The translations under genes were made by a program, and so were the position numbers. From Flectobacillus major DSM 103 (GTDB lineage Bacteria > Bacteroidota > Bacteroidia > Cytophagales > Spirosomataceae), in assembly GCF_000427405.1 (NCBI RefSeq), contig NZ_ATXY01000004.1, positions 1 to 64,000 of the forward strand: a DNA stretch of 64,000 nt, in the 5' to 3' direction. Numbering within the stretch: position 1 is the stretch's first letter; every line of letters begins with the position of its first letter. Below are positions 7,761-16,760 of the stretch, in pieces. Below the pieces are notes generated by a model. The model saw only the letters and a program-made list of their open reading frames with translations. It searched no databases and had not been told where the DNA came from.

Positions 7761-8666
7761 ATGAACATAATGAAAAAGACAAGTATTATTGGTGGTGTAC
7801 TGGTATGGTGTGCTCAGGTGGCAGTTGCTCAACTAGAAGGGCTAAATCTGATAAAACAAGGGGCTGAATTGGTACAGGTATCGAAGCAATTTACCTTCAC
7901 AGAAGGCCCAGCGGTAGATAAAAAAGGAAATATCTTTTTTACAGACCAGCCTAACGATAAAATTTGGAAATATGATACACACGGAAAACTAAGCCTTTTT
8001 ATGGATAAAACAGGTCGCTCGAATGGACTGTATTTTGATAAAAAAGGTAATCTGATAGCTTGTGCCGATGAAAAAAATGAAATTTGGGTGATTAACAATG
8101 GCAAAAAGACAAGCGTATTGCTCGACAATATTAAGGGACTAAAAGCCAATGGCCCTAACGATTTGTGGATAGATGCCAAAGGAGGAATTTATTTTACTGA
8201 CCCTTATTATCAACGTGATTATTGGGAACGAAAAAAAACTGAAATAACAGCCCAAAATGTTTATTATTTGCCCAAAGGCTCGAAGGAAGCCATGTTGGTA
8301 GACGACAACCTCAAACAGCCTAATGGTATTGTAGGTACACCCGACGGACAATATTTGTTTGTGGCAGATATACGTGATAACAAAACTTATAAATACCAGA
8401 TAAATCAGGATGGAACGCTGACCAATCGACAGCTCTTTGTTCAGCAAGGCTCGGACGGTATGGTCTTGGATAACCAAGGAAACTTATATTTGACTGGAAA
8501 AGGAGTTACGATTTATAATAGCCAAGGTACAAAGCTTGGCAATATACCAGTGCCGTCTAATTGGGTTGGTAATATTTGCTTTGGTGGCAAAGATCGTAAA
8601 ACGCTATTTATTACCGCTTCGGAGTCTGTATATACCTTACAGATGCAGGTGAGAGGAGTAGAATAA
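7761..8666 (+). CDS. Secreted SMP-30/gluconolactonase-like protein
   Basis: 301 residues with a signal peptide (cleavage near AVAQ, residue 24). A six-bladed beta-propeller of the SMP-30/gluconolactonase/LRE family follows: FTEGPAVDKKGNIFFTDQPND (about 47-67), the NGLYFD strand, NGPNDLWIDAKGGIYFTDPYYQ (about 132-155) and PNGIVGTPDGQYLFVAD. The glutamate in TEGP, the Asn in NGPND and the Asp in VADIRDN are the places of the metal ligands in this family. Enzymes of the family open sugar lactones, probably periplasmic here. A start three codons later (7770, MKKTS) is equally possible. It is likely a single-gene transcript, with a terminator after it. Confidence 0.88.
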   Translation: MNIMKKTSIIGGVLVWCAQVAVAQLEGLNLIKQGAELVQVSKQFTFTEGPAVDKKGNIFFTDQPNDKIWKYDTHGKLSLFMDKTGRSNGLYFDKKGNLIACADEKNEIWVINNGKKTSVLLDNIKGLKANGPNDLWIDAKGGIYFTDPYYQRDYWERKKTEITAQNVYYLPKGSKEAMLVDDNLKQPNGIVGTPDGQYLFVADIRDNKTYKYQINQDGTLTNRQLFVQQGSDGMVLDNQGNLYLTGKGVTIYNSQGTKLGNIPVPSNWVGNICFGGKDRKTLFITASESVYTLQMQVRGVE

Positions 8667-8721
8667 GTGTTTGTTAATCAGTAGCTTATAGTGGCTTGGT
8701 AGGAGTGGGATATCATAAAGA

Positions 8722-8752
8722 AAAGCCGTTACGATACGTAGCGGCTTTATCT
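8722..8752 (+). terminator. Terminator after the SMP-30 gene
   Basis: An 11-bp stem with one G-U pair (8722-8732 with 8738-8748, AAAGCCG/CGGCTTT) and a 5-base loop, followed by a short T-rich tail. Confidence 0.65.
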
Positions 8753-8838
8753 GATTTGCACCAATATGAAAATCCATTTGGACTTTCCCCCTCGACTAAT
8801 CAAGGGGAAATAGCAAAATGAACTACAACTAAAATATC

Positions 8839-9375
8839 TTATCGAGTAACCCATTCATTGACTTTCTTGTCATATATCAGTCTTGAATCAGGCCATTCTA
8901 TGTAATGTTTCATCGTTAAATATTTGTCCAGATTTCCTTCTTTTACGAGTTCTCTGAACAAAAAACGCCCTCTTTCCCTTACCACTTCTTCGTCTAAATG
9001 GGGCGTATTTACAATTTCTTCAAATACAGTAGGCATCAATGAACCCTCCTTTAATTGAAATTTTCCCAGAACACCTCTTCTAAATTTAGGGCTTCCACCT
9101 ACAGGTCGGATAACAAAAAAATAGCTTGTGCCATCAGGAGCTTGATAATAATTTTCTAAATAAAAACTTGGTAAACTTTTTATGTAAAAAGGGCGAAATT
9201 GTGTAGAAAACTTGGTTTGGTTATTAGCCCCAGTCGGCTTGATATAGATATAGGTGATAATATTGGTTAGTAAAGAATCTTTTTCCTGTTCAGAAAAATA
9301 ATGAGAAGCTTGATAAGAATCGTTTTTACACGAAAAAAATAAAGAAAGGCAAATGAGTAATGCAAAGTTTTTCAT
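8839..9375 (-). CDS. Lipoprotein of unknown function
   Basis: 178 residues with a lipoprotein signal (LFFSC, lipidated Cys at residue 16). The mature part is soluble and contains an apparent repeat-free alpha/beta domain with YYQAPDGTSYFFVIRPVGG near residues 82-100 and a basic end. I do not recognise the family. It is likely anchored in the outer membrane or inner membrane. It lies downstream of the lipoprotein/TonB receptor pair on the same strand but is separated from it by a terminator, so it is probably transcribed separately. Confidence 0.7.
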   Translation of the reverse strand: MKNFALLICLSLFFSCKNDSYQASHYFSEQEKDSLLTNIITYIYIKPTGANNQTKFSTQFRPFYIKSLPSFYLENYYQAPDGTSYFFVIRPVGGSPKFRRGVLGKFQLKEGSLMPTVFEEIVNTPHLDEEVVRERGRFLFRELVKEGNLDKYLTMKHYIEWPDSRLIYDKKVNEWVTR

Positions 9376-9421
9376 ATTGGTTGTGCAAAAAATGGGGTAT
9401 TTCTAATTTATTAAAAACAAA

Positions 9422-9456
9422 ACCCTATTTCGTGCTAGTATGGCACGAAATAGGGT
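9422..9456 (-). terminator. Terminator of the TonB receptor/lipoprotein operon
   Basis: A perfect 14-bp stem (9422-9435 with 9443-9456, ACCCTATTTCGTGC) with a 7-base loop. On the minus strand it follows the lipoprotein stop by 9 bases and is followed by a T-rich tract. Confidence 0.85.
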
Positions 9457-9465
9457 ATATTACTA

Positions 9466-11232
9466 CTATTGTTTGTAATTTTTAGCATCAGGGTTGTATT
9501 CTGCCCAACCCGAAGTCCAGTCTGTTGTACCGTTAAAAGCACCGATATAGTTAGCCGTTTCAAAACCCGATGGCAATGCTACAGCACCTTTTGTAAGGCT
9601 ATTTGTAGCAGCGGTATTGATAGTGAAATTAGGTGTTGCATTGAAAATACCAGCATTGATACCTGCCAATGTATAGTTAGCCAACAATTGGTTTCCTGTT
9701 TGTTTAGCAAACCAAGCTGAAGGAGTTTCTGTACCGATTAACAAGTTGTTGCTTGGCGTAGCTGTGTCGATATCTCTGATAGCAAAACCTCTTGGAGTAA
9801 ACGTAACCGAACCACCAGTACCAAAGCCATTGTCGCCCCATTTGTCAACACCAGCCACAACAATACCTTTCAATACCAAATCACCTTTGGCTGCATTGGC
9901 TGCTGTTGTACTACCGTCGATATATACACCATTTGGATAAGCCGTTACAAAAGTATTGTAGATTTTTAGTTTGTTGTTTCTGCGTAAGTGCATACCGTTT
10001 TGGAACTGTAACGAAATAGATGTTTCAGCCGCCGCTTTAGCTCCAATAATACTTACGTTGGCAAATGTAGCCGAAGTAAATGGCTCAGCAGCAGTACCTT
10101 GCCCGTCGTTATCAACTTCAAAGCCATTTGAACCAGACTGGTCGGCTTGTGTTGTACCTCTAAGACCTACAGCAAATTGAATATTACCGTGGAAACCAAA
10201 GTCAACATCGAAGTCATCGTCCAAACCTCTGTAAGCGATAAGGTGCTTAGCATTGGCCGATCCGCCAAACCACTCAAATGAGTCGTCAAGACCATACGAA
10301 GCCATAAGGTAGTCCATTGTAGTACCATTACCTACCGAGCCAAACGTAAATGAGTTCACTTCTTGGTTAGGGTTGATAGGTACACCAGCATATTCAACTC
10401 TAACATATTTCAACGAACCCGAGTTGTCGGTATCGTCAGTACCTCCGTGCCATGCTTTGTAGCCACCTTCTAATTGGTCAGAGCCACCAGCACGGTTGTT
10501 GATCGCTTTACCACAAATTACCAAGCCACCCCAGTCGCCTGGTTCACGAGCACCTGGGTCTCTTTCAGATGTAAATACAATAGGAGCACTAGCAGTACCG
10601 TTAGCAATGATTTTGCTACCACGTTGAACAATCAATGTACCTTTGGTAGCACGGTCGCCAATGATTACAGTACCAGCTTCGATAGTCAGTGTACCTGTAG
10701 TAGCACCAGCGTTGGCTACCTGAGTGGTGTCGGCACCTACACGAACAAAACCTACTAATTTGTAAATTTTGTCTTTTGTCCAGTTTACATTACCCGTCAA
10801 CAAGCCTTTTACTTCTACTACTTGTTTGGCAGGAATAGCCGAAATAGTTACTGTAATAAGCGATAACTCTGATTTTTGGCCAGCTTTGTCAGTAGCTTGA
10901 AGGCTAAAATTTACAGTAGAGCCACTCGCCAAACTTTCGATTTTGTAAGCATAAGTATAGTTGGCACTGCTTTCGCCTGCAAATGTTTTGGTTTCTAAAG
11001 GAGCACCGTTTTTCAAAAGAGTTACCGACTGCAATCCGCCAGGGGCATTGATAGATGCAGCCAGGCTGAGGTCTGCACCCGGAAGGCCCGACAATGCACT
11101 GTTAGTTACGCTGATGGTAGGTATTGGCGTTACCTCGTCGTCTTTTTTACAAGACTGTAATACAATGCCAACCGTTAAGAATAAAGCAAGCAAAAGGGTT
11201 GCTTTTCTTTGGAGAGTTTTAAAGCTCATCAT
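9466..11232 (-). CDS. Surface lipoprotein paired with the TonB receptor
   Basis: 588 residues. A lipoprotein signal ends at Cys28 (VLQSCKKDDE). An immunoglobulin-like domain follows (about 38-135, PTISVTNSALSGLPGADLSL), then a long right-handed beta-helix-like region with repeated short strands and rich in Gly, Asn and Asp (for example TIEAGTVIIGDRATKGTLIVQRGSKI and DDSFEWFGGSANAKHL). Proteins of this type are common directly after a TonB receptor of the kind encoded upstream and probably form its extracellular capture partner, in the same way that SusD does for SusC but without sequence similarity to SusD. It is 62 bases after the receptor gene. The ligand is unknown. Confidence 0.8.
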   Translation of the reverse strand: MMSFKTLQRKATLLLALFLTVGIVLQSCKKDDEVTPIPTISVTNSALSGLPGADLSLAASINAPGGLQSVTLLKNGAPLETKTFAGESSANYTYAYKIESLASGSTVNFSLQATDKAGQKSELSLITVTISAIPAKQVVEVKGLLTGNVNWTKDKIYKLVGFVRVGADTTQVANAGATTGTLTIEAGTVIIGDRATKGTLIVQRGSKIIANGTASAPIVFTSERDPGAREPGDWGGLVICGKAINNRAGGSDQLEGGYKAWHGGTDDTDNSGSLKYVRVEYAGVPINPNQEVNSFTFGSVGNGTTMDYLMASYGLDDSFEWFGGSANAKHLIAYRGLDDDFDVDFGFHGNIQFAVGLRGTTQADQSGSNGFEVDNDGQGTAAEPFTSATFANVSIIGAKAAAETSISLQFQNGMHLRRNNKLKIYNTFVTAYPNGVYIDGSTTAANAAKGDLVLKGIVVAGVDKWGDNGFGTGGSVTFTPRGFAIRDIDTATPSNNLLIGTETPSAWFAKQTGNQLLANYTLAGINAGIFNATPNFTINTAATNSLTKGAVALPSGFETANYIGAFNGTTDWTSGWAEYNPDAKNYKQ

Positions 11233-11294
11233 TTTACTAATTTTAGGTTATGAATTGATTCTTAGAGTTGTCTGTTTAGAAACCCTTGTTTTGT

Positions 11295-14090
11295 TTAATA
11301 AATTGAATATGTAAGTCCTAGTGAGAAAGAGCTACCCGGTTTGTAGTTTTGAATTACTTCGTCTTTATTTCTGTCAAAAATACCGTCACGGTTACCGTCT
11401 TGAAGAATCAAGAATGATTGGTTGAGGATATCCGATGCACTGGCTTTTACGACAAGTTTTTTTCCGATTTTTCTTGAAATATTAAGGTCTACTACATTTC
11501 TAGGCATTTCGTATAGGTCTGGGTAGCCATCAAAACCTACTGCGAAGATTCTTTTTCCTACTACGTTGTAAAGAACACTTCCTTGCCATGCTGTTTCGGG
11601 TGTGCCATAATACAACCCAAGGTTGAGGATATAAGGCGATTGCCCTTGGAGTGGACGGTCAACGGCAATTTTTTGGCTATTATCAGTAATTCTACTTTTA
11701 ATCAAAGCTCCGTTGAATATTAGGCTGGTATTTTTGATGATATGATTATCTGATAAGTTTTGTAACGATTTTCTTAACTCAACCTCAATCCCTGCGTCGT
11801 ATGCTTTGTCGAAGTTGTCAAAGTTGAAGTTTTTAGCTCCCAACGAACCTGCATTGGCATCTATTTCGGCTTCGATAGCATTTTTGAAATCTTTGTAAAA
11901 TAGGGCTACACTAACTACTTCGGCAGGTGTTGGGTAATATTCCCAACGGAAGTCGAAGTTGTGAATCTCGGCAGTTTTTAGGCTAGGATTACCATTATAT
12001 ACTACATTGAAGTTAAAGTCGTAGAAAGACAAAGGAGCGATTTCTCTGAACTCTGGACGGTTCAACGACATACCGTAGGCTGCTCTTAACAGCATTTTTT
12101 CTGAAAAGTTGTAGGTCATATTTACCGACGGAAGCACTTTGGTAATAGGGTTGTTGACATTTACAGCCGCTCCGCCAATGAAGGCACTTTTCAGGGATTG
12201 GGTGTTGTCTTCTACACGAACGCCAGCGATAATATTGAATTTCTTGGTGATTGGTACATTTACTTGTGCATAATAAGCCAACAATTTGTTTTCGGCTGTG
12301 TAAGAGTCATTTGGATTGGTTTGTTCGTCGATTAAGACGCCTCTCGATCCAAAGTTTTCTAGCTGGAATACCTTAGAAATATCGCTAAAATCTAACTGAG
12401 CCGATGCACTGCGTTTATAACCCAAGTTACGAGTTGAATAATCACGACTCTTCATTTCGTAGAATACCCCCCCTTTGATTTCTAATTCTTTTTGGTCGCC
12501 AAAGGCTACTTTTTTCGTAAGGTTTACACTTCCCGAATACGAATTTTCGTCAAGCTCGGTAAATACACGACCCAAATAAAAGGCTTGAGCCGTACCCACT
12601 GGGATAAATACCGTACGTTGGTCGGTTTGTGGGTCAACATCCGAGCGGTAACGTCTATAATCTGGTTGTTTTCTAAACGATTTGTTATAACCAGCAACCC
12701 AATCTACCGACAATTTACCTTCGTCAAAATCATGCTTTCCTGTAAGCTGGCCAGTATAAATACCACGATATACTTGGTCGAAAGAATGGTTGTTTTGGGT
12801 AGTACCATTTTCGATAACCGTACCAAAACGATTGGTATAATTAGCAATACTAGCTTGGTTAAATAGGTTTTTGAAGTTGAACGAATGCTTTTCATTGAGT
12901 TTCAACGACCAGTTGTGCATAATACCTACACGAATCGTGTTGTTATAGGTATCGTCGTTGAAGTCATAAATTTGCGATTTTGTATCGTTGATATTGGTAT
13001 TAAAATCATTTCTTTTGGCTCTGTAATACTGATTGGTATTGCTGTAGCTTACCGATGTAATATTGCCAAGTTTGATATTAGCATCAATTACTTTAAAATT
13101 TCCTGTAAAAGCATATCGCTGGTCGAGCATAGCCGTACCTTCATTGGCTACCCAGTCGTTTCTAAATGCCTTGCTATAGTTGGTAATAGCGTCAGTCCCT
13201 TGTGTAATAGGGTCGATTTTGGCTGGAATAATACTCGGTAAATCGTTATAACCATTATCAAAACCTGTCCAATAATTGTTGCCTCTGGCAGCACTTTTAA
13301 AGTTTTTGAAAGTAGTTCCATTTCTCAAACCAAAGCTTATATCAAATACAAAGCTGTTTCTTTCAGGAATACCCTTGGTAAATATTTTTACAATACCCCC
13401 ACCAAAATCGGCTGGTAGCTCTGCGGCAGGTGTTTTGTATACCAAGAATCTATCAATCTGAGAACTAGGAATAATATCAAAAGAAAACGATTTAACGTCG
13501 GTTTCCATACTAGGCGTAAAGGCATTATGCAACATTACGTTATTGTAACGTTGGCTTAGCCCTCTGATATTGATAAAGCGGTCGCCAATAATCGTAACAC
13601 CTGGTACACGCTTGGCTACTGCGGCAGCGTCTCTGTCTTGGGTTTTGCCAATCTGAGCCGCCGAAATACCACTAACAATTTGTTGGGCTGCTTTTATTTC
13701 TGAAATAACCGAAACCTCGGTATTGGTCAGTTTTTGTCCTACTACACGTACTTCTTGTAGTGTTGCACCTTCTTCTTCAATCACGGTGTTGATTTCGGTA
13801 ACTCTTTCAGCCTCAACTTTTACGTTAGGAATCGTTTTGGTTTTGTAACCTACAAACGAAATCTTTAAAGAATATACGCCTGGAACGACTCTGCTGAGCG
13901 AGAAAAAACCATTGATGTCGGCCGAAGTACCTTTGTTTTGTCCTTCAATAATTACGGTAGCACCAATAATGTCTTCTTTTGTAACAGCATCTTTGATATT
14001 TCCACGAATAGTACCAGTTTGTTGAGCTTGAATAAAGGAGATTGAGGAGAAGAATAACGATAATATCAGTAGTAAACGTTTATGAGTCAT
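11295..14090 (-). CDS. TonB-dependent receptor with carboxypeptidase-regulatory domain
   Basis: 931 residues. Signal peptide to about residue 22 (SFIQAQ), CarboxypepD_reg-like domain (about 26-112: GTIRGNIKDAVTKEDIIGATV, FVGYKTK), plug (about 120-235: the DAAAVAKRVPGVTI and INIRGLSQRYNNVMLHNA segments), then a beta-barrel ending in LGLTYSIY. The plug is like the Caulobacter-type receptor group (TIGR01782-like), not SusC. It is the first gene of a two-gene operon with the surface lipoprotein that follows. The substrate is unknown; the lack of sigma/anti-sigma genes next to it argues against autonomous trans-envelope signalling. Confidence 0.93.
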   Translation of the reverse strand: MTHKRLLLILSLFFSSISFIQAQQTGTIRGNIKDAVTKEDIIGATVIIEGQNKGTSADINGFFSLSRVVPGVYSLKISFVGYKTKTIPNVKVEAERVTEINTVIEEEGATLQEVRVVGQKLTNTEVSVISEIKAAQQIVSGISAAQIGKTQDRDAAAVAKRVPGVTIIGDRFINIRGLSQRYNNVMLHNAFTPSMETDVKSFSFDIIPSSQIDRFLVYKTPAAELPADFGGGIVKIFTKGIPERNSFVFDISFGLRNGTTFKNFKSAARGNNYWTGFDNGYNDLPSIIPAKIDPITQGTDAITNYSKAFRNDWVANEGTAMLDQRYAFTGNFKVIDANIKLGNITSVSYSNTNQYYRAKRNDFNTNINDTKSQIYDFNDDTYNNTIRVGIMHNWSLKLNEKHSFNFKNLFNQASIANYTNRFGTVIENGTTQNNHSFDQVYRGIYTGQLTGKHDFDEGKLSVDWVAGYNKSFRKQPDYRRYRSDVDPQTDQRTVFIPVGTAQAFYLGRVFTELDENSYSGSVNLTKKVAFGDQKELEIKGGVFYEMKSRDYSTRNLGYKRSASAQLDFSDISKVFQLENFGSRGVLIDEQTNPNDSYTAENKLLAYYAQVNVPITKKFNIIAGVRVEDNTQSLKSAFIGGAAVNVNNPITKVLPSVNMTYNFSEKMLLRAAYGMSLNRPEFREIAPLSFYDFNFNVVYNGNPSLKTAEIHNFDFRWEYYPTPAEVVSVALFYKDFKNAIEAEIDANAGSLGAKNFNFDNFDKAYDAGIEVELRKSLQNLSDNHIIKNTSLIFNGALIKSRITDNSQKIAVDRPLQGQSPYILNLGLYYGTPETAWQGSVLYNVVGKRIFAVGFDGYPDLYEMPRNVVDLNISRKIGKKLVVKASASDILNQSFLILQDGNRDGIFDRNKDEVIQNYKPGSSFSLGLTYSIY

Positions 14091-14529
14091 ATTGGTTATG
14101 AGTTAAAAATGGAGTCGTCCCAATTTTTAGTTGGAAACTATTTTTTACTCGACAAAATTAAGCCCCTAATATTACCTAATTATTACTCGCTGATTAATAT
14201 TAAATTAACTGAAATATATATTATTAAGTTTCTGATTTTCAGGTGTTTGGTGGATTTTTTGCCTTTCTTGAAGGTTTGAGATGATTTTTAAATCAAGGTT
14301 TTGTAAGAAAGGAAAGGTATTTAATATATCCTTAATATTTAAAAAATATTGAGGATATATAGTGCCTTATTATTATCGTTATTCTGCAAAAGATAGGATA
14401 CTAAAGAATAGACATTATCGGCAAATATGTGATATGTGTAATATCTTTAGGGTATTGTGTAACACCAAGTATAGCGATTATCGTCACCTTTGTTTAATGA
14501 TTATGAATTAGTCATCTAAACAAAATATC
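14091..14529. other. Intergenic region between TonB receptor and stress island
   Basis: A 439-bp AT-rich divergent region. It must hold the minus-strand promoter of the TonB receptor (not recognised) and carries the tandem-repeat promoter of csbD at 14436-14492. No RNA gene or ORF of note was seen. Confidence 0.7.
14436..14492 (+). promoter_or_regulatory. Tandem-repeat stress promoter, copy A
   Basis: GTGTAAT at 14436-14442 and GTGTAAC at 14457-14463, starting exactly 21 bp apart, then CACCTTTG at 14485-14492 as the -7 box (TTTG 32 bp after the second repeat start). The same design is found at 19569, 22296 and 45256. The proximal repeat overlaps the -33 region, as expected for an activator that contacts RNA polymerase. 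Confidence 0.65.
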
Positions 14530-14754
14530 ATGAACAAAGCTCCAGAGAAAGTTGCTGAAACCTTTAAAATTACTGGCGATTGGTATAGCCAATCACAACA
14601 GCTAAAGGACAAATTTGCTCAGCTCACCGATGCCGACTTAAAATTTGAAGTAGGTAAAGAAGAAGCCCTGTTGAGTAGAGTAGAAAACCGATTAAATAAA
14701 AAGCGACAAGAAGTCATTAATATTATCAAAAAAGGTCAGCCTGCAAAAGATTAA
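14530..14754 (+). CDS. CsbD-like stress protein
   Basis: 74 residues. The core ITGDWYSQSQQLKDKFAQLT and ADLKFEVGKEEALLSRVENRLNKKRQEV matches the CsbD pattern (GxW, KGKLKQ, LTDDDL, GKxxELxGRLQxK). It is more divergent than the second copy at 16543. CsbD proteins are small helical general-stress proteins of unknown biochemical role. It has its own promoter (14436-14492) with the tandem 21-bp repeats and heads the stress island. Confidence 0.8.
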   Translation: MNKAPEKVAETFKITGDWYSQSQQLKDKFAQLTDADLKFEVGKEEALLSRVENRLNKKRQEVINIIKKGQPAKD

Positions 14755-14879
14755 GTTGTTTTGAAAGGATAGAAATTGTGGTATTTGATAAATAGTCACA
14801 AGCTATCCCGTAAAAGCAATGAAAGGACAGCTCTTCATAAGACTGTTCTTTTCACCATACAATTTTACCTCTTAATACA

Positions 14880-15218
14880 TTGGAAAATTCAGAATTGGAA
14901 AAATCTAAAACCTTTATTATCGTCGAAATTATTGAATATATTCCTAATTCGGTCGTAATAAAAACTATTATTCGTAAAACAACGGGTAATGTATCTGCTG
15001 TTTCTTTTGATTCTGGAGAAGCTTTATCGGGGAAAATATCGGCATTTGATACATTTATTCAGGTAATAGACGGGCAGGCAGAAGTTGAAATAGACGGTAA
15101 ATCTAGTTTACTCGAAACAGGGCAAGCCATTATTATTCCTGCACACAAGTCTAGCACCATAAAGGCCAACGTGCGATTCAAGATGCTCTCTACTATTATT
15201 AAAAGTGGATATGAATGA
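14880..15218 (+). CDS. Small cupin-domain protein
   Basis: 112 residues forming a single cupin barrel: AFDTFIQVIDGQAEVEIDGK (about 59-78) is motif 1-like and LLETGQAIIIPAHKSSTIKA (about 81-100) is motif 2-like. The usual metal-binding histidines are mostly missing, since only the His in IIPAHKS remains, so it may be a binding protein rather than an enzyme. The reading frame starts with TTG at 14880 and there is no ATG near it. It lies between stress genes on the same strand. Confidence 0.75.
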   Translation: MENSELEKSKTFIIVEIIEYIPNSVVIKTIIRKTTGNVSAVSFDSGEALSGKISAFDTFIQVIDGQAEVEIDGKSSLLETGQAIIIPAHKSSTIKANVRFKMLSTIIKSGYE

Positions 15219-15302
15219 CCTTTGCTAGCTAAAAAACTAGCGAATATTGTTTCGTAACTATGGCTATATATATAATCTATTACACAATTAAAATACATTA
15301 CA

Positions 15303-15569
15303 ATGAAATCAAATAAAATATTTCTTAGCATATTGGCGGCTTTGGCGGCTGGTACTTTAATAGGCATTATTATAGCCCCAGAAAAAGGTAGTATCACAAG
15401 AAAGAATATTGTTGGAAAAGGCGAAGACTACCTCGACGAACTAAAAGACAAATACGAAGGTATTTTGGAAGTTATCAACAAAAAAGTACAAAGTACCTGG
15501 AACGAGGCTGAAGAGTTGGTGGCTAAAAATAAAGCTAACTTAGAAGACCACAAGAATATAAGCCTTTGA
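15303..15569 (+). CDS. YtxH-domain membrane-anchored stress protein
   Basis: 88 residues. One N-terminal membrane segment (about 5-25, with LAALAAGTLIGIIIAPEKG, the YtxH signature in which a glycine-rich helix ends in APxxG) and a charged amphipathic helical tail. YtxH proteins are found next to CsbD and BON proteins in general-stress clusters of Bacteroidota. The biochemical role is unknown. Next gene starts 51 bases downstream. Confidence 0.85.
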   Translation: MKSNKIFLSILAALAAGTLIGIIIAPEKGSITRKNIVGKGEDYLDELKDKYEGILEVINKKVQSTWNEAEELVAKNKANLEDHKNISL

Positions 15570-15620
15570 ATATAAGAGTTTTGTATTCGTTATAGTAAAA
15601 TATAAATTAAGAGATTTCTG

Positions 15621-15962
15621 ATGAACAACAACGCAACATCAATAGAAACGCTTTGCGAAAAAGCCGAAGATTATACCAAAACTACGATAGCATTATTTAG
15701 GCTTCGTACAATCGCTAAATCGGCTGATATAGTATCATCTTTGGCTGTTCAACTGCTTCTTGCTATTGTTGTTGCAATGGTTGTTTTGATGTTAACTGTC
15801 GGTGTAGCATTTTGGCTAGGCGAAGCCCTAGGAAAAATTTACTATGGCTTTTTTGTGGTAGCAGGTGTTTATGCTGTGGGTGCTATTATACTTTATATTC
15901 TGCGACGTCAATGGATTAAAGTGCCTATTAGCAACATTGTAATTGAGAATATGTTAAAATAA
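15621..15962 (+). CDS. Phage-holin-like (holin superfamily III type) membrane protein
   Basis: 113 residues with two membrane helices (about 37-62 and 70-95) between a short N-terminal amphipathic helix and a basic end. The layout is that of the Phage_holin_3_6 / putative Holin-X proteins that accompany YtxH genes in many bacteria. There is no phage context here; a role in the envelope under stress is likely. The next gene starts 6 bases after its stop, so these genes are cotranscribed. Confidence 0.75.
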   Translation: MNNNATSIETLCEKAEDYTKTTIALFRLRTIAKSADIVSSLAVQLLLAIVVAMVVLMLTVGVAFWLGEALGKIYYGFFVVAGVYAVGAIILYILRRQWIKVPISNIVIENMLK

Positions 15963-15968
15963 AAAAGT

Positions 15969-16394
15969 ATGAAAACCCCAAGCGAAACTGACGTATTGAA
16001 CGAAATGATTATTTTGTTGCACAACAAGCAAGTACAAGATTTACAGGCTTTGAAACAACAAACGGCTCAAATCTATGAAAATATGCAACCTATCAATATT
16101 CTGAAAAATACCTTTCAGGAAGTGGGCGTTGTACCCGACCTAAAAAACAATATTCTCAATACCATTATTGGACTAACAACTGGGTATATTTCTAAAAAAA
16201 TTATCATAGGCAATTCTCATAATCCCATTAAGAGAATACTAGGTACGATTTTAGAATTTACAATTGCCAATGTTGTCGCCAAAAATTCTACCAAAATTAT
16301 AACTGTTGTCGAAGCCTTGGTAAGTCAAGTTGCGACCTATAATAGTAAACCCAAAGACAAACTGCCCTCCGGGGGGGGGGGGATTGTGAATTAG
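15969..16394 (+). CDS. Small protein of the YtxH/holin gene group, with poly-G tract near its end
   Basis: 141 residues. The N-terminal half is an amphipathic helix (EMIILLHNKQVQDLQALKQQ), the middle is weakly hydrophobic (NNILNTIIGLTTGYISKKII and ILGTILEFTIANVVA) and could be a peripheral membrane part. I do not recognise a named family. It follows the holin-like gene with 6 bases and is probably part of the same transcript. A run of 12 G at 16371-16382 encodes the GGGG just before the stop, so slippage would change the end of the protein. Confidence 0.7.
   Translation: MKTPSETDVLNEMIILLHNKQVQDLQALKQQTAQIYENMQPINILKNTFQEVGVVPDLKNNILNTIIGLTTGYISKKIIIGNSHNPIKRILGTILEFTIANVVAKNSTKIITVVEALVSQVATYNSKPKDKLPSGGGGIVN
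16371..16382 (+). repeat. Homopolymer of 12 G near the 3' end of a gene
   Basis: G12 in otherwise AT-rich DNA. With 12 G the protein ends SGGGGIVN. With 13 G it would run on for 11 more residues (DCELVNWKVWI). With 11 G it would end SGGGGL. It is either a slippage site or a base-calling artefact. Confidence 0.7.
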
Positions 16395-16542
16395 TGAACT
16401 GGAAAGTATGGATTTAGATAATAAATATTGAAAATACCAATTGGTGAATATAAAATAGAACTTGATTTATTTACTAATCACTCAATCACAACTATCAGCT
16501 TTGTAATGTGATAATTTTTCAACATTTTAAATAGAAAATACT

Positions 16543-16728
16543 ATGAACACAATTGAAATTGAGGGTAATTGGGAAGAGCAAAAAGGAAAGCTAAAACAAA
16601 TGTTTGCTATCTTAACAGACGATGATTTGATGTTTGAGAAGGGTAAAAAACAAGAAATGTTGGGCAAGCTTCAGACCAAAGTAGGAAAAACCAAAGAGGA
16701 ATTTGACAAAATGATGTCGCAGTTGTAA
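16543..16728 (+). CDS. CsbD family stress protein
   Basis: 61 residues, a textbook CsbD: EGNWEEQKGKLKQMF, LTDDDLMFEKGKKQEMLGKL and KVGKTKEEFDKMM. This is the full usual length of the family. It is the second csbD in the island and closer to the consensus than the one at 14530. The BON-domain gene follows 32 bases later on the same strand. In other bacteria csbD is driven by general-stress sigma factors; the regulator here is unknown. Confidence 0.93.
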   Translation: MNTIEIEGNWEEQKGKLKQMFAILTDDDLMFEKGKKQEMLGKLQTKVGKTKEEFDKMMSQL

Positions 16729-16760
16729 TCAATTCTATTTCTTCCAAAACACCGAAACCA

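Noticed and set aside
15621-15962. Phage remnant (holin)
   Set aside because: The holin-like protein stands among YtxH, CsbD and BON genes, with no lysin, capsid or integrase gene near. Members of this holin-type family are regular parts of stress loci.
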